11,786 nt of DNA from Clostridium sp. CAG:921 (GCA_000433135.1 HF991977.1:15930-27715), one strand, 5' to 3'; positions 1 to 8,244 are shown, counted from the first letter of the stretch. Notes: a model not told the origin generated them from the letters alone. Numbers and translations are program-made.

Positions 1-2
1 AT

Positions 3-206
3 GAAATAGTATTTCTTCTTGATGGAAGAAGTAAGACTTATAAGATCTCGCGTGAAGACTCGCAGATCTATTATAACATGGGATGTAATGAGGTTAAAGT
101 GTATGAACGGACTTATAAATCTCATGACATTATAGATTGGATGTTTTATGATAAGCCACAAAATAAGTATTTATACAAATTTTGCGTAATAGAAAGCATC
201 AAATAA
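3..206 (+). CDS. 3' end of an unrecognised gene (5' truncated by window edge)
   Basis: Sixty-seven codons are open in one frame from the left edge to a TAA. The start lies outside the window; the ATG at base 1 is in another frame and meets TAG at once. The visible peptide is soluble-looking and polar, begins EIVFLLDGRSKTYKI and ends YLYKFCVIESIK, with many Asp, Lys and Tyr and no membrane segment. I recognise no family. A good intrinsic terminator starts 8 bases after the stop, which supports a real gene end. An imperfect inverted repeat with AGATCT arms lies inside it at 43-69. It could also be a degraded fragment, since only a C-terminus is visible. Confidence 0.5.
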   Translation, partial: EIVFLLDGRSKTYKISREDSQIYYNMGCNEVKVYERTYKSHDIIDWMFYDKPQNKYLYKFCVIESIK

Positions 207-213
207 TTAATTT

Positions 214-244
214 AAGAGCTTGGATAAATTCTAAGCTCTTTTTT
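214..244 (+). terminator. Rho-independent terminator after the left-edge gene
   Basis: A 10-bp stem pairs 214-223 with 231-240 (AAGAGCTTGG with CTAAGCTCTT, one G-T wobble), with a 7-base loop. A T-run covers 239-244. It lies 8 bases after the stop at 206. Confidence 0.85.
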
Positions 245-659
245 ATGAGCATATTTGTAAAATTTGTAGTATTTTATTTGTTACTATTTACAACTTATAA
301 AAAATTCGCAATAGTAGATCTGTAAAGAATTTTGAATTGATTCTTATTAAATAAAAAATAGTACGATTGTAAATTTCTTTTAGTTATAATTAATTTTATT
401 AATTATTGAAATTTCTGTAATAGCTGAATTATTTATTAAAAACGTGCTACTGCTTATAACACTTTATTTTACCTATATTATAAAAATAATTTGTAATACT
501 GGATTTTTCTTTTAATATATTGTATAATAGTGGCTGTAAATTACTTAACAAGAAAACATAAAAAAGTTCTAATTTTTAGAAAAAATTTTGAAATTATTAT
601 GATTTTATTGCATTTAATTTTATGTAGAATATGTATAGAAAGTATTGGAGTGAGAGAAT
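245..659. other. AT-rich intergenic region upstream of trpS
   Basis: About 415 bases without a credible gene. I see no T-box signature (no match to the conserved AGGGTGGTACCGCG-type element), although T-boxes are common before aminoacyl-tRNA synthetase genes in Firmicutes. I also see no tRNA-like structure and no ORF with a ribosome binding site. The right part carries a probable promoter and a 5' leader of roughly 125 bases for trpS. The left part is featureless AT-rich DNA. Confidence 0.6.
491..528 (+). promoter_or_regulatory. Probable SigA-type promoter of trpS-obgE
   Basis: A consensus -10 TATAAT sits at 523-528. The 17-bp-spaced -35 position (500-505, TGGATT) is weak. An alternative pairs TTGTAA (491-496) with TAATAT (513-518) over 16 bp. 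Either would give a leader of roughly 125-140 bases before the trpS ATG. The -10 is convincing, the -35 less so. Confidence 0.45.
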
Positions 660-3002
<2,343 letters not shown>

Positions 3003-3046
3003 GTATATAAAAATTTGCAATACAAATAATATAACTGGTGATAATT

Positions 3047-3697
3047 ATGATATGTTATTGCATATTAATTAGTTTTTTTATTATAGTTTTACTAATATTT
3101 ATAATTCCTATTAAGATAAAGATAAAGGTAATAACAAATGAAAATAGAAGTAAGAATGAGAGTATTTTTTCAAGAAGTTATATTGAAATATACATATTAC
3201 GTATTATACGTGTAAAAAGGATAGAATTTAATTCAATTGAAAATATAGGTAAGAGTGCTAAAAATAAAGTTTCAAATATTTTTTCATATATTGTTGATAA
3301 ATATATAAATTATGATAAAAAAACTAAATTAATTATAACTAAAAGTGAAATAAGAAAATTAAATGAAAGTATAAATTTTGAAAAGATATATTTAAATCTT
3401 GGAATAAATTTTAAAAATATGGTTGTGAATTCTTATGTAATTGGGATACTCAATTCAATACTTGGTTTTTTTATTGCTAAAAATATAGATAAAATAAAAT
3501 TAGATGATGTAAAATATAACATATATATTTCAAAAAATGTATTTTCAGTAGATATTTATAGTATAATTAACTTTAATCCTGTTCATACTATTATTATATT
3601 AATTAAATTAATTTTTAGAGTAAGAAAGGTGGATAAAGATTATGGAAAAAGGACATCCAATAGAAAGTCTTATGATGACTGCTATGACATCACTTGA
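3047..3697 (+). CDS. DUF2953 family membrane protein (YtfI-like)
   Basis: A 216-aa protein with one N-terminal membrane anchor (about residues 3-22, CYCILISFFIIVLLIFIIPI) followed by a Lys/Ile/Asn-rich domain. The segment YVIGILNSILGFFIA matches the Gly/Asn motif pattern seen late in DUF2953 proteins. In Bacillus the equivalent is ytfI next to ytfJ, and the pair is widespread in spore-forming Firmicutes; molecular function is unknown. I chose the ATG at 3047 over the GTG at 3038 because GGTGAT (3037-3042) forms a Shine-Dalgarno match just upstream, and the GTG lies inside it. The gene overlaps ytfJ by 56 bases in another frame, implying cotranscription. The sequence is divergent and the family call rests partly on gene order. 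I see no clear housekeeping promoter in the short gap after the obgE terminator. Confidence 0.8.
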   Translation: MICYCILISFFIIVLLIFIIPIKIKIKVITNENRSKNESIFSRSYIEIYILRIIRVKRIEFNSIENIGKSAKNKVSNIFSYIVDKYINYDKKTKLIITKSEIRKLNESINFEKIYLNLGINFKNMVVNSYVIGILNSILGFFIAKNIDKIKLDDVKYNIYISKNVFSVDIYSIINFNPVHTIIILIKLIFRVRKVDKDYGKRTSNRKSYDDCYDIT

Positions 3698-4181
3698 AAA
3701 TATGGTTGATGTAAATACGATAATAGGAGATACAGTAACTAGTAGTGATGGTACTATAATTATTCCTGTATCAAAAGTAAGTTTTGGCTTTGCTGCTGGT
3801 GGAAGTGAGTTTAACTTAAATAAATTAAATAAATTCACAGAAAATTCAAAACTTCCATTTGGTGGAGGAAGCGGAGCTGGTGTTAATATATCACCTATGG
3901 CTTTTTTAGTTGTAAAAGACGGTACAACGAAGTTGCTTACACTTGATGGTGTAAATCCTATTGAAAAATTACTTGACATGTTACCAGATGCAATAACAAA
4001 AGCTGGTGGAATTATTGAAAAAAGTATGAAATCCCCAAAACAAGTTGCAAAAGAAGCTAATGAAAATCAGTGTTGTAAAAATAAAATTAGAAAAATGAAA
4101 GAAAAAGATGAATCTGATAAATCACCAGATGATTTTGAAGACTTTGAAGAAAATGATTACTTAGAAGATGATGATGAGTAA
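3642..4181 (+). CDS. ytfJ: GerW/YtfJ family sporulation-germination protein
   Basis: A 179-aa protein of the GerW (YtfJ) family, found in spores and associated with germination in Bacillus; the biochemical activity is unknown. The conserved part covers about residues 1-130. It has the N-terminal helix with ENMVDVNTIIGDTV, the strand segment GTIIIPVSKVSFGFAAGGSEF, and the signature Gly-rich run FGGGSGAGVNISPMAFLVV. The C-terminus (about 131-179) is a charged extension with paired Cys at 144-145 and a strongly acidic tail (EDFEENDYLEDDDE), not part of the core family. AAAGGTGG (3625-3632) lies nine bases before the ATG. The gene overlaps the 3' end of the DUF2953 gene. No terminator of its own is visible, and the next gene converges on it. 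Some non-spore-forming clostridia also carry this family, so it does not prove sporulation. Confidence 0.93.
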   Translation: MEKGHPIESLMMTAMTSLENMVDVNTIIGDTVTSSDGTIIIPVSKVSFGFAAGGSEFNLNKLNKFTENSKLPFGGGSGAGVNISPMAFLVVKDGTTKLLTLDGVNPIEKLLDMLPDAITKAGGIIEKSMKSPKQVAKEANENQCCKNKIRKMKEKDESDKSPDDFEDFEENDYLEDDDE

Positions 4182-4213
4182 AATACAAATGTTTAAATCA
4201 AAAAAAATATAAA

Positions 4214-4249
4214 TAAAAAATGATGAGGTGGATTACTCCACCCCATCAT
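4214..4249 (-). terminator. Strong terminator of the 92-aa minus-strand gene
   Basis: A 12-bp stem pairs 4220-4231 with 4238-4249 (one G-T wobble) around a 6-base loop. Read on the minus strand it is followed by a T-run (complement of the A-run at 4215-4220). The minus-strand stop codon (4233-4235) lies in the loop and the last codons form one arm. No T-run follows on the plus strand, so it is unlikely to serve ytfJ well. Confidence 0.85.
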
Positions 4250-4511
4250 CGTACGGCTCTTTTTCAAACTCGCCGAAAACTTTTTCGAAGAGTTTGAACA
4301 AGTAGTTACATCCATCGATAGCCACTCCGAAGGAAGCAACATACAAAAACTTTCTGATCCACCAGTTAACGCTGGTGTAATTAATTCCTGGCAACCATGT
4401 ACTAAAATACAAGTGCACTATAAAAAACACACTTGATACAACCATGGTCACTGAAATTATAAATACTACAATTGCTAACATAACACTCTTTAAATTTTTT
4501 TTCTTCTTCAT
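4233..4511 (-). CDS. Unrecognised 92-aa two-helix membrane protein
   Basis: I do not recognise a family. The N-terminus is basic (MKKKKNLK) and followed by a long hydrophobic helix (about 9-36). A second hydrophobic stretch lies at about 51-71, and the tail is acidic (GEFEKEPYDDGVE). This predicts a small inner-membrane protein with an inside N-terminus. I chose the ATG at 4511 because GGAGGGG sits about 8 bases upstream; a longer frame needs a TTG at 4541 and would run through that site. The gene has its own strong promoter, an attenuator-like leader and a dedicated terminator, so it is an independent unit converging on ytfJ. Base composition is unlike its neighbours: I count 45 G+C in 4241-4340 against 25 in 9541-9640, with frequent CG dinucleotides. 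This suggests recent acquisition. Confidence 0.75.
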   Translation of the reverse strand: MKKKKNLKSVMLAIVVFIISVTMVVSSVFFIVHLYFSTWLPGINYTSVNWWIRKFLYVASFGVAIDGCNYLFKLFEKVFGEFEKEPYDDGVE

Positions 4512-4539
4512 TTTTTTTGCCCCTCCATGGCTACGGTAC

Positions 4540-4627
4540 AAAAAAGCCCATCAAATAAACTAATATTGTATTACAATACAATTTATCCAATGGGCTCTTT
4601 AGAACCAAATTTACGAATTTTTTTCTT
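4540..4627 (-). promoter_or_regulatory. Attenuator-like 5' leader with intrinsic terminator before the 92-aa gene
   Basis: Between the predicted minus-strand transcript start (about 4627) and the ATG lies a long hairpin. The outer arms AGCCCAT (4590-4596) and ATGGGCT (4545-4551) enclose an AT-rich inner stem (ATTGTAT/ATACAAT at 4565-4571 and 4576-4582). The hairpin is followed on the minus strand by six Ts (complement of 4540-4545). A small alternative hairpin (GGTTC-TAAA-GAGCC, 4593-4606) shares bases with the terminator's left arm, so the two cannot coexist. This is the layout of a conditional terminator. I match it to no known riboswitch class. It could instead be the 3' end of a short (~90-nt) RNA, or just an RNA stabiliser. 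Confidence 0.5.
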
Positions 4628-4634
4628 AAATTAT

Positions 4635-4663
4635 ATTATATCATATTTTATGTAAAATTGCAA
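4635..4663 (-). promoter_or_regulatory. Strong SigA promoter of the 92-aa gene
   Basis: Read on the minus strand: -35 TTGCAA (4658-4663), a 17-bp spacer, and -10 TATAAT (4635-4640) preceded by TGA, giving an extended -10. The predicted start is near 4627. Confidence 0.8.
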
Positions 4664-4696
4664 GTTCGAAAGTATATAAAATACTAAATATTGCTA

Positions 4697-4708
4697 TTGT
4701 TATAACAA
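4697..4708. repeat. Perfect 12-bp palindrome, copy 1
   Basis: TTGTTATAACAA, a perfect palindrome 33 bp upstream of the -35 of the 92-aa gene. The identical 12-mer recurs at 8655-8666. It could be a regulator-binding site or chance in AT-rich DNA. Confidence 0.35.
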
Positions 4709-4758
4709 AAATGATTATAGTTTTTTAAAAGATTGAAATGCGAAAAATGAAGAAAAGC

Positions 4759-4790
4759 AAAAAAACAAGCGGCACTAATAGTACCGCTTG
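4759..4790 (-). terminator. Strong terminator of the 158-aa minus-strand gene
   Basis: A 10-bp stem pairs 4766-4775 with 4781-4790 (CAAGCGG arms, one wobble) around a 5-base loop. A seven-base T-run on the minus strand (complement of 4759-4765) follows. It begins 6 bases after the stop codon. Confidence 0.9.
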
Positions 4791-4796
4791 AAGCTA

Positions 4797-5273
4797 TTAA
4801 GCTTTTTTTTCTGCTTTTAAGGAGTAGTCAAAAAACTCTCCTCTCTTGCAGTTTTTTGTAGCAGATGCATAACGTTCTTTTCTCAGTTGTTCTTTTTCGA
4901 CCGCTAATGCTCTTCTTTTTTCTTTTAATGAATTAATAGTATCATCAATCTTACTAATTTCTGATTCTACTACAAATTCATCTCTAACATTTTGAATGCT
5001 TGGGCTTGGAGTCTTCACCTTTTTGCTTCGAGTCTTATTTCTTGAAAGAGTGCCTAAATTACTAAAAATAAATGCACTACAACAAGAGACAACAATGAAA
5101 ACAATCGCAGCCATTGCCCAAACAGGCAACTTTTTAAACAAATCAAATTCAAAAATAGAATCCAATTTGCTTGCTACGGGACTTGAAGCAAAATAACTAA
5201 TATACATTACTACGACTGCCGTCAGCATCATTTTTAAACTCGTTCCAAAAATTTGATTCTTCTTATTATTCAT
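4797..5273 (-). CDS. Unrecognised 158-aa membrane protein with basic linker and helical tail
   Basis: I do not recognise a family. Two hydrophobic segments lie at about 13-30 (MMLTAVVVMYISYFAS) and 50-71 (PVWAMAAIVFIVVSCCSAFIF). A Lys/Arg-rich linker follows (about 78-90), then a charged segment at about 97-137 (ISKIDDTINSLKEKRRALAVEKEQ) that looks like a coiled coil. Both termini are probably cytoplasmic. The ATG at 5273 is supported by AAGGAG (5280-5285) six bases upstream. Promoter and terminator are its own. In 4811-4910 I count 39 G+C, again above the local background. It lies 285 bases upstream, on the same strand, of the 92-aa gene, but the terminator between them argues for separate transcripts. 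Functional linkage is inference from shared strand, composition and membrane character. Confidence 0.75.
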   Translation of the reverse strand: MNNKKNQIFGTSLKMMLTAVVVMYISYFASSPVASKLDSIFEFDLFKKLPVWAMAAIVFIVVSCCSAFIFSNLGTLSRNKTRSKKVKTPSPSIQNVRDEFVVESEISKIDDTINSLKEKRRALAVEKEQLRKERYASATKNCKRGEFFDYSLKAEKKA

Positions 5274-5279
5274 ACTATT

Positions 5280-5323
5280 CTCCTTTTCTCCTGATATTGG
5301 TTAATCACAAGACCATAATCAGG
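5280..5323 (-). promoter_or_regulatory. Leader hairpin and tandem Shine-Dalgarno of the 158-aa gene
   Basis: On the minus strand a hairpin forms from 5318-5323 with 5290-5295 (CCTGAT/ATCAGG), a 2x2 mismatch, then 4 bp (TGGT/ACCA) around a 10-base loop. Its 3' base overlaps a distal AGGAG (5288-5292). The proximal AAGGAG (5280-5285) stays free and is optimally spaced from the ATG. The structure could tune translation or protect the mRNA end. Confidence 0.4.
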
Positions 5324-5350
5324 ACCCGTTAATTATTTACTACAATATTA

Positions 5351-5379
5351 ATTATATCACTATAAAAGCAAAATGTCAA
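5351..5379 (-). promoter_or_regulatory. Near-perfect SigA promoter of the 158-aa gene
   Basis: Read on the minus strand: -35 TTGACA (5374-5379), a 17-bp spacer ending in TGA, and -10 TATAAT (5351-5356). Both hexamers match consensus and an extended -10 is present. The predicted start is near 5344, giving a leader of about 70 bases. Confidence 0.88.
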
Positions 5380-5426
5380 TATTATGTAATCTTTTTGCTT
5401 CAAAAAAGTTATATAATTGCATGTTA

Positions 5427-5451
5427 TACAAAAATCAACCAAATTTTTGTA
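5427..5451. repeat. Inverted repeat between divergent promoters
   Basis: Perfect 9-bp arms TACAAAAAT (5427-5435) and ATTTTTGTA (5443-5451) flank a 7-bp spacer. It lies 47 bp upstream of the -35 of the minus-strand promoter and 27 bp upstream of the -35 of the ligase promoter. Low GC makes it a poor terminator, so an operator-like site is the better reading. Confidence 0.4.
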
Positions 5452-5478
5452 ATGATACAGATATAAAAATAATTATAT

Positions 5479-5507
5479 TTGACTTTTTTTGGTTCAAATA
5501 ATATAAT
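5479..5507 (+). promoter_or_regulatory. Strong SigA promoter of the AMP-forming ligase
   Basis: -35 TTGACT (5479-5484), a 17-bp spacer, -10 TATAAT (5502-5507). The start is predicted near 5514, leaving a short leader of about 20 bases that ends with GGAGGG (5522-5527) before the ATG. Confidence 0.82.
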
Positions 5508-5534
5508 ATACTGTATAAATTGGAGGGATAAATA

Positions 5535-7268
5535 ATGAAAAATATAAAACCACTTGATTCATTAAAACAGATTGTAAACGAAAGATTTGACATGTTTGGC
5601 GAAAAAACTGCTTTTATAGAAAAATTTGATGGAGATAAGGAATTTAGTAATATTAGCTATAACAGAGTTAAAAATGAAATAAATTCACTTGGATCTGTTA
5701 TGATAAAAAAATTGAATTTGAAAGATAAAAAAATAGCTGTTATAGGTCAAAATAGTTATAAATGGTATGTAACATATATGGCAGTTGCATGTGGAGTTGG
5801 AATTATTGTTCCACTAGATAAGGAACTTCCAGAAAATGAAATACTTAATTTATTAAATAGATCTGATGCAAAATGTTTAGTGTATTCATCAAGAAAAAAA
5901 GATATAATAGAGAAAATAAAAGATAAACTTCCAAAAGATTTTGTGTATATCGAAATGGGAAAAGAATCTTCTGATGAATTTAGTTATTCATACGATGAAT
6001 TAGTAGGCGAAGGGAAAAAAATAATAGATAATGGGTATAATGAGTATATTGATATGAAAATCAATAGAGATGAATTTAGAATATTGCTATTTACTTCTGG
6101 AACTACGTCAGCACCAAAGGGAGTTATGCTTTCTCATAAGAATTTGTGTGCTAATATATTCTCAGCTTATAATTTAATTGAAGATATTGGAGAATGCACG
6201 TACTTTTCAGTTTTACCTATTCATCATACATACGAGTTTTCATTAACATATTTATTTGGAACAAGTGAAGGCGCAACTATTGGTATTTGTCAAGGATTAA
6301 AGTATGTAGCTAAAGATTTAAAAGTAATTAGGCCTACAATATTTTTAGCAGTACCTGCTTTAATCGAAAAACTTAGTGAAAAAATTGACAAAGAAATTGA
6401 AAAAACAGGTAAAGCTAAACTTATATCAGTGATCGGAAATATAAGCTATGGATTAAGTAGAGTTGGTATTGATTTTAGAAAAGTTATATTTAAGAAGATT
6501 CATGAAACTTTTGGAGGTAGACTAAAATATTTACTTAGTGGTGCTGCGCCAATTGATGCAAAATTAGAGAAAAAGTTTGAAATATATGGTATAAGGTTTC
6601 TTCAAGGCTACGGTATAACTGAAGCTTCACCACTTATATGTGCAACTACCAAAAAAAATTATGACTTTGGTACTTGTGGTAACGCAATAGTTGGTGAAGA
6701 GGTAAAAATTGATTTATCTAAAAATGATGATAAAACATCTAATATTGGTGAAATACTTGCAAAAGGCGATAATATAATGATTGGATATTATCAAGATGAT
6801 GAAAAAACAAAAGAAACAATAAAGGATGGTTGGTTATATACTGGTGATTTAGGATATTTTAACAAAAATGGAAATTTAGTTATAACTGGTAGAAGCAAAA
6901 ATGTTATTGTTACTGCAAATGGAAAAAACATTTACCCAGAAGAACTTGAAACTTTGATAAATAGAATACCTCTTGTTAATGAGTCAATGGTATATGGTAA
7001 AGAAGATGAAAAAGATAAATTAGAATTAATTGTAACAGCTAGAGTTACTTTAAATGAAGAATATATAGAAAGTACATATGGAAAAAATAGACCAAGTGAC
7101 AGCGAAATTTATGATATGATTTGGAATGAGATAAAAAATATAAACAAGGGACTTGTATCATATAAAGTTATTAAATCACTTGAGATAAAAAAGGAAGATT
7201 TTGTTAAGACAACTACCATGAAAATTAAAAGATTTGAAGAAGTAAAAAATGCCGAAAAAAATAAATAG
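5535..7268 (+). CDS. AMP-forming acyl-CoA synthetase-like ligase
   Basis: Member of the ANL (acyl-CoA synthetase) superfamily. It activates a carboxylate with ATP to an acyl-adenylate, then most likely transfers it to CoA. The product is 577 aa, typical for long-chain fatty acid-CoA ligases. Core motifs are present: the P-loop TSGTTSAPKG (187-196), LSGAAPID then YGITE (359-363), YTGDLG with the ribose-binding Asp438, GRSKN (452-456), NGKNIYPEELE at the start of the C-terminal lid, and TTTMKIKR, whose Lys563 aligns with the catalytic A10 lysine. No signal peptide or membrane helix is evident. GGAGGG lies seven bases before the ATG, and a strong promoter just upstream gives a short leader. The 64-aa ORF downstream overlaps it by 20 bases. 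The substrate cannot be read from sequence; a medium/long-chain fatty acid is the default. Transfer to an acyl-carrier protein is an alternative. Confidence 0.92.
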   Translation: MKNIKPLDSLKQIVNERFDMFGEKTAFIEKFDGDKEFSNISYNRVKNEINSLGSVMIKKLNLKDKKIAVIGQNSYKWYVTYMAVACGVGIIVPLDKELPENEILNLLNRSDAKCLVYSSRKKDIIEKIKDKLPKDFVYIEMGKESSDEFSYSYDELVGEGKKIIDNGYNEYIDMKINRDEFRILLFTSGTTSAPKGVMLSHKNLCANIFSAYNLIEDIGECTYFSVLPIHHTYEFSLTYLFGTSEGATIGICQGLKYVAKDLKVIRPTIFLAVPALIEKLSEKIDKEIEKTGKAKLISVIGNISYGLSRVGIDFRKVIFKKIHETFGGRLKYLLSGAAPIDAKLEKKFEIYGIRFLQGYGITEASPLICATTKKNYDFGTCGNAIVGEEVKIDLSKNDDKTSNIGEILAKGDNIMIGYYQDDEKTKETIKDGWLYTGDLGYFNKNGNLVITGRSKNVIVTANGKNIYPEELETLINRIPLVNESMVYGKEDEKDKLELIVTARVTLNEEYIESTYGKNRPSDSEIYDMIWNEIKNINKGLVSYKVIKSLEIKKEDFVKTTTMKIKRFEEVKNAEKNK

Positions 7269-7443
7269 CTTTCACTATGATAGTTTGAAAATAAAAAATG
7301 CATATGTTTTTGCCTACATTGACAAATTTGGATATTTCGTCAAAGATGGAATTACTCGTGTACCTATTAATCTTGAGGAATTACCAGAGTTAAAGCAACT
7401 GTGTATGAAGTATTTAGCAGAAGCTGAGAGAGTTGTAAAGTAA
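7249..7443 (+). CDS. Small unrecognised 64-aa protein coupled to the ligase gene
   Basis: The ORF starts inside the last codons of the ligase gene (20-base overlap) and ends just before a terminator that would otherwise sit far from the ligase stop. The peptide is soluble: a basic start (MPKKIN), a strand-like central part (NAYVFAYIDKFGYFVKDGITRVPI) and a helical end (LEELPELKQLCMKYLAEAERVV). The upstream purine stretch GAAGAAG (7236-7242) is a weak ribosome binding site, so translation probably depends on coupling to the ligase. I recognise no family; its distribution among clostridia would have to be searched. It is too small to be an acyl-carrier protein and lacks a DSL phosphopantetheine motif. 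Confidence 0.6.
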   Translation: MPKKINSFHYDSLKIKNAYVFAYIDKFGYFVKDGITRVPINLEELPELKQLCMKYLAEAERVVK

Positions 7444-7451
7444 ATAATTAA

Positions 7452-7497
7452 AATAAGCGTAGGATACACATATTATGTGTGCTCTATGCTTATTTTT
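7452..7497. terminator. Bidirectional terminator between convergent genes
   Basis: An 11-bp outer stem pairs 7452-7462 with 7484-7494 (AATAAGCGTAG/CTATGCTTATT, one wobble). A 3x3 internal loop and a 6-bp inner stem (ACACAT/ATGTGT) follow. T5 (7493-7497) follows on the plus strand and a T-rich tract on the minus strand. It closes the ligase transcript and can also end the minus-strand gene at 7538-8029. Confidence 0.85.
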
Positions 7498-7537
7498 ATA
7501 TATTTATAAAATTTTATTATATATTTTATATACTTGA

Positions 7538-8029
7538 TCATTCAGATGTATTTTTTACAAAAGTGTTTGCGGGTGCTGTTATTTTTTCTATTTTGCCAAC
7601 TTTTACAATTGGAATATTTCCGTTATAATTTCCTTCAATTATTACTCCTGTTAGTTCAATCCATTCATTATCAATTAGTTTATTTGCATCATCAAAATTA
7701 CACATAAGTCCAGCTACCATATCTTCATTGTTTGATATTGTGTTTCTTCCACAGACGAAATATCCTTCTTTAAAATCAGCTTTTTTAAATACAAAGCCAC
7801 TTAATTTTATAGTTTTACCAATATTTTGTGACGTATTTTCATGTATTATTTTTAGTGTAGATATAAAGTTGTCATCTGTTAATACAAAATCGTAATTATC
7901 TGACTTGTTTATAACATCTATACTTAAATTTTTTCCTCCAAATTCTATGAGTGTAGCTACAACTGCTGCAACTAGTACACAAGCAAAAAATATTTTTTTG
8001 AAATCCAACTTAAAATTTACGATAAACAT
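7538..8029 (-). CDS. Membrane-anchored DUF1980 / TIGR03943-like protein
   Basis: A 163-aa protein with a single N-terminal membrane segment (about 12-30, KIFFACVLVAAVVATLIEF). The outside domain (about 48-155) resembles the C-terminal half of DUF1980 (YcgQ) proteins. Recognisable points are IGKTIKLSGFVF, GYFVCGRNTIS, AGLMCNF, NEWIELTGVI and the closing IVKVGKIEKITAP. That domain has an OB-fold-like pattern and usually accompanies a DUF318-type permease; its function is unknown. Standard family members are much longer, with extra N-terminal helices and a partner permease, and neither is present here. Cysteines often seen in the family are reduced to two (93, 110). The ATG at 8029 is preceded by AGGTGGAT (8036-8043). 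A weak promoter (TTTACA at 8082-8087, TATACT at 8057-8062, 19-bp spacer) is possible. It converges on the ligase unit. Confidence 0.72.
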   Translation of the reverse strand: MFIVNFKLDFKKIFFACVLVAAVVATLIEFGGKNLSIDVINKSDNYDFVLTDDNFISTLKIIHENTSQNIGKTIKLSGFVFKKADFKEGYFVCGRNTISNNEDMVAGLMCNFDDANKLIDNEWIELTGVIIEGNYNGNIPIVKVGKIEKITAPANTFVKNTSE

Positions 8030-8189
8030 AATATATCCACCTGACCCTGATAGTAAAGTATATTCTAAAAATAAATTAATATGTAAAAGCTAGCTAAAAA
8101 ATTTTCTTAAAGTGATTAATTAATAATTTTAACTAATGCCATATAATAAATATGTGTAACCATAAATTGCACATATTTTCAATAAATAT

Positions 8190-8218
8190 TTGTATATTTG
8201 TAGAAAATATGTTAAAAT
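8190..8218 (+). promoter_or_regulatory. Promoter of the 153-aa membrane protein gene
   Basis: -35 TTGTAT (8190-8195), a 17-bp spacer, -10 TAAAAT (8213-8218) preceded by TG (8210-8211) as an extended -10. The predicted start near 8225 lies downstream of the longer ORF's first ATG (8152), which favours the internal start at 8245. Confidence 0.6.
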
Positions 8219-8244
8219 ATAGTAAAATTTTAAGAGGGAAAATG

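Noticed and set aside
245..659. T-box riboswitch before trpS
   Set aside because: No conserved T-box sequence and no terminator/antiterminator pair found in the interval.
3608..3979. 123-codon minus-strand ORF opposite ytfJ
   Set aside because: Antisense shadow of the recognised ytfJ gene, with no start signals.
4540..4627. A leader peptide (TTG-initiated frame) in the 92-aa gene's leader
   Set aside because: The frame exists but has no ribosome binding site and no ATG, so a translated attenuator is not supported.
4996..5196. 66-codon plus-strand ORF inside the 158-aa gene
   Set aside because: Antisense shadow of a gene with clear promoter, ribosome binding site and terminator on the minus strand.
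5280..5323. preQ1 riboswitch in the leader of the 158-aa gene
   Set aside because: The hairpin precedes the Shine-Dalgarno as in preQ1-I, but the loop and A-rich tail do not match that class.
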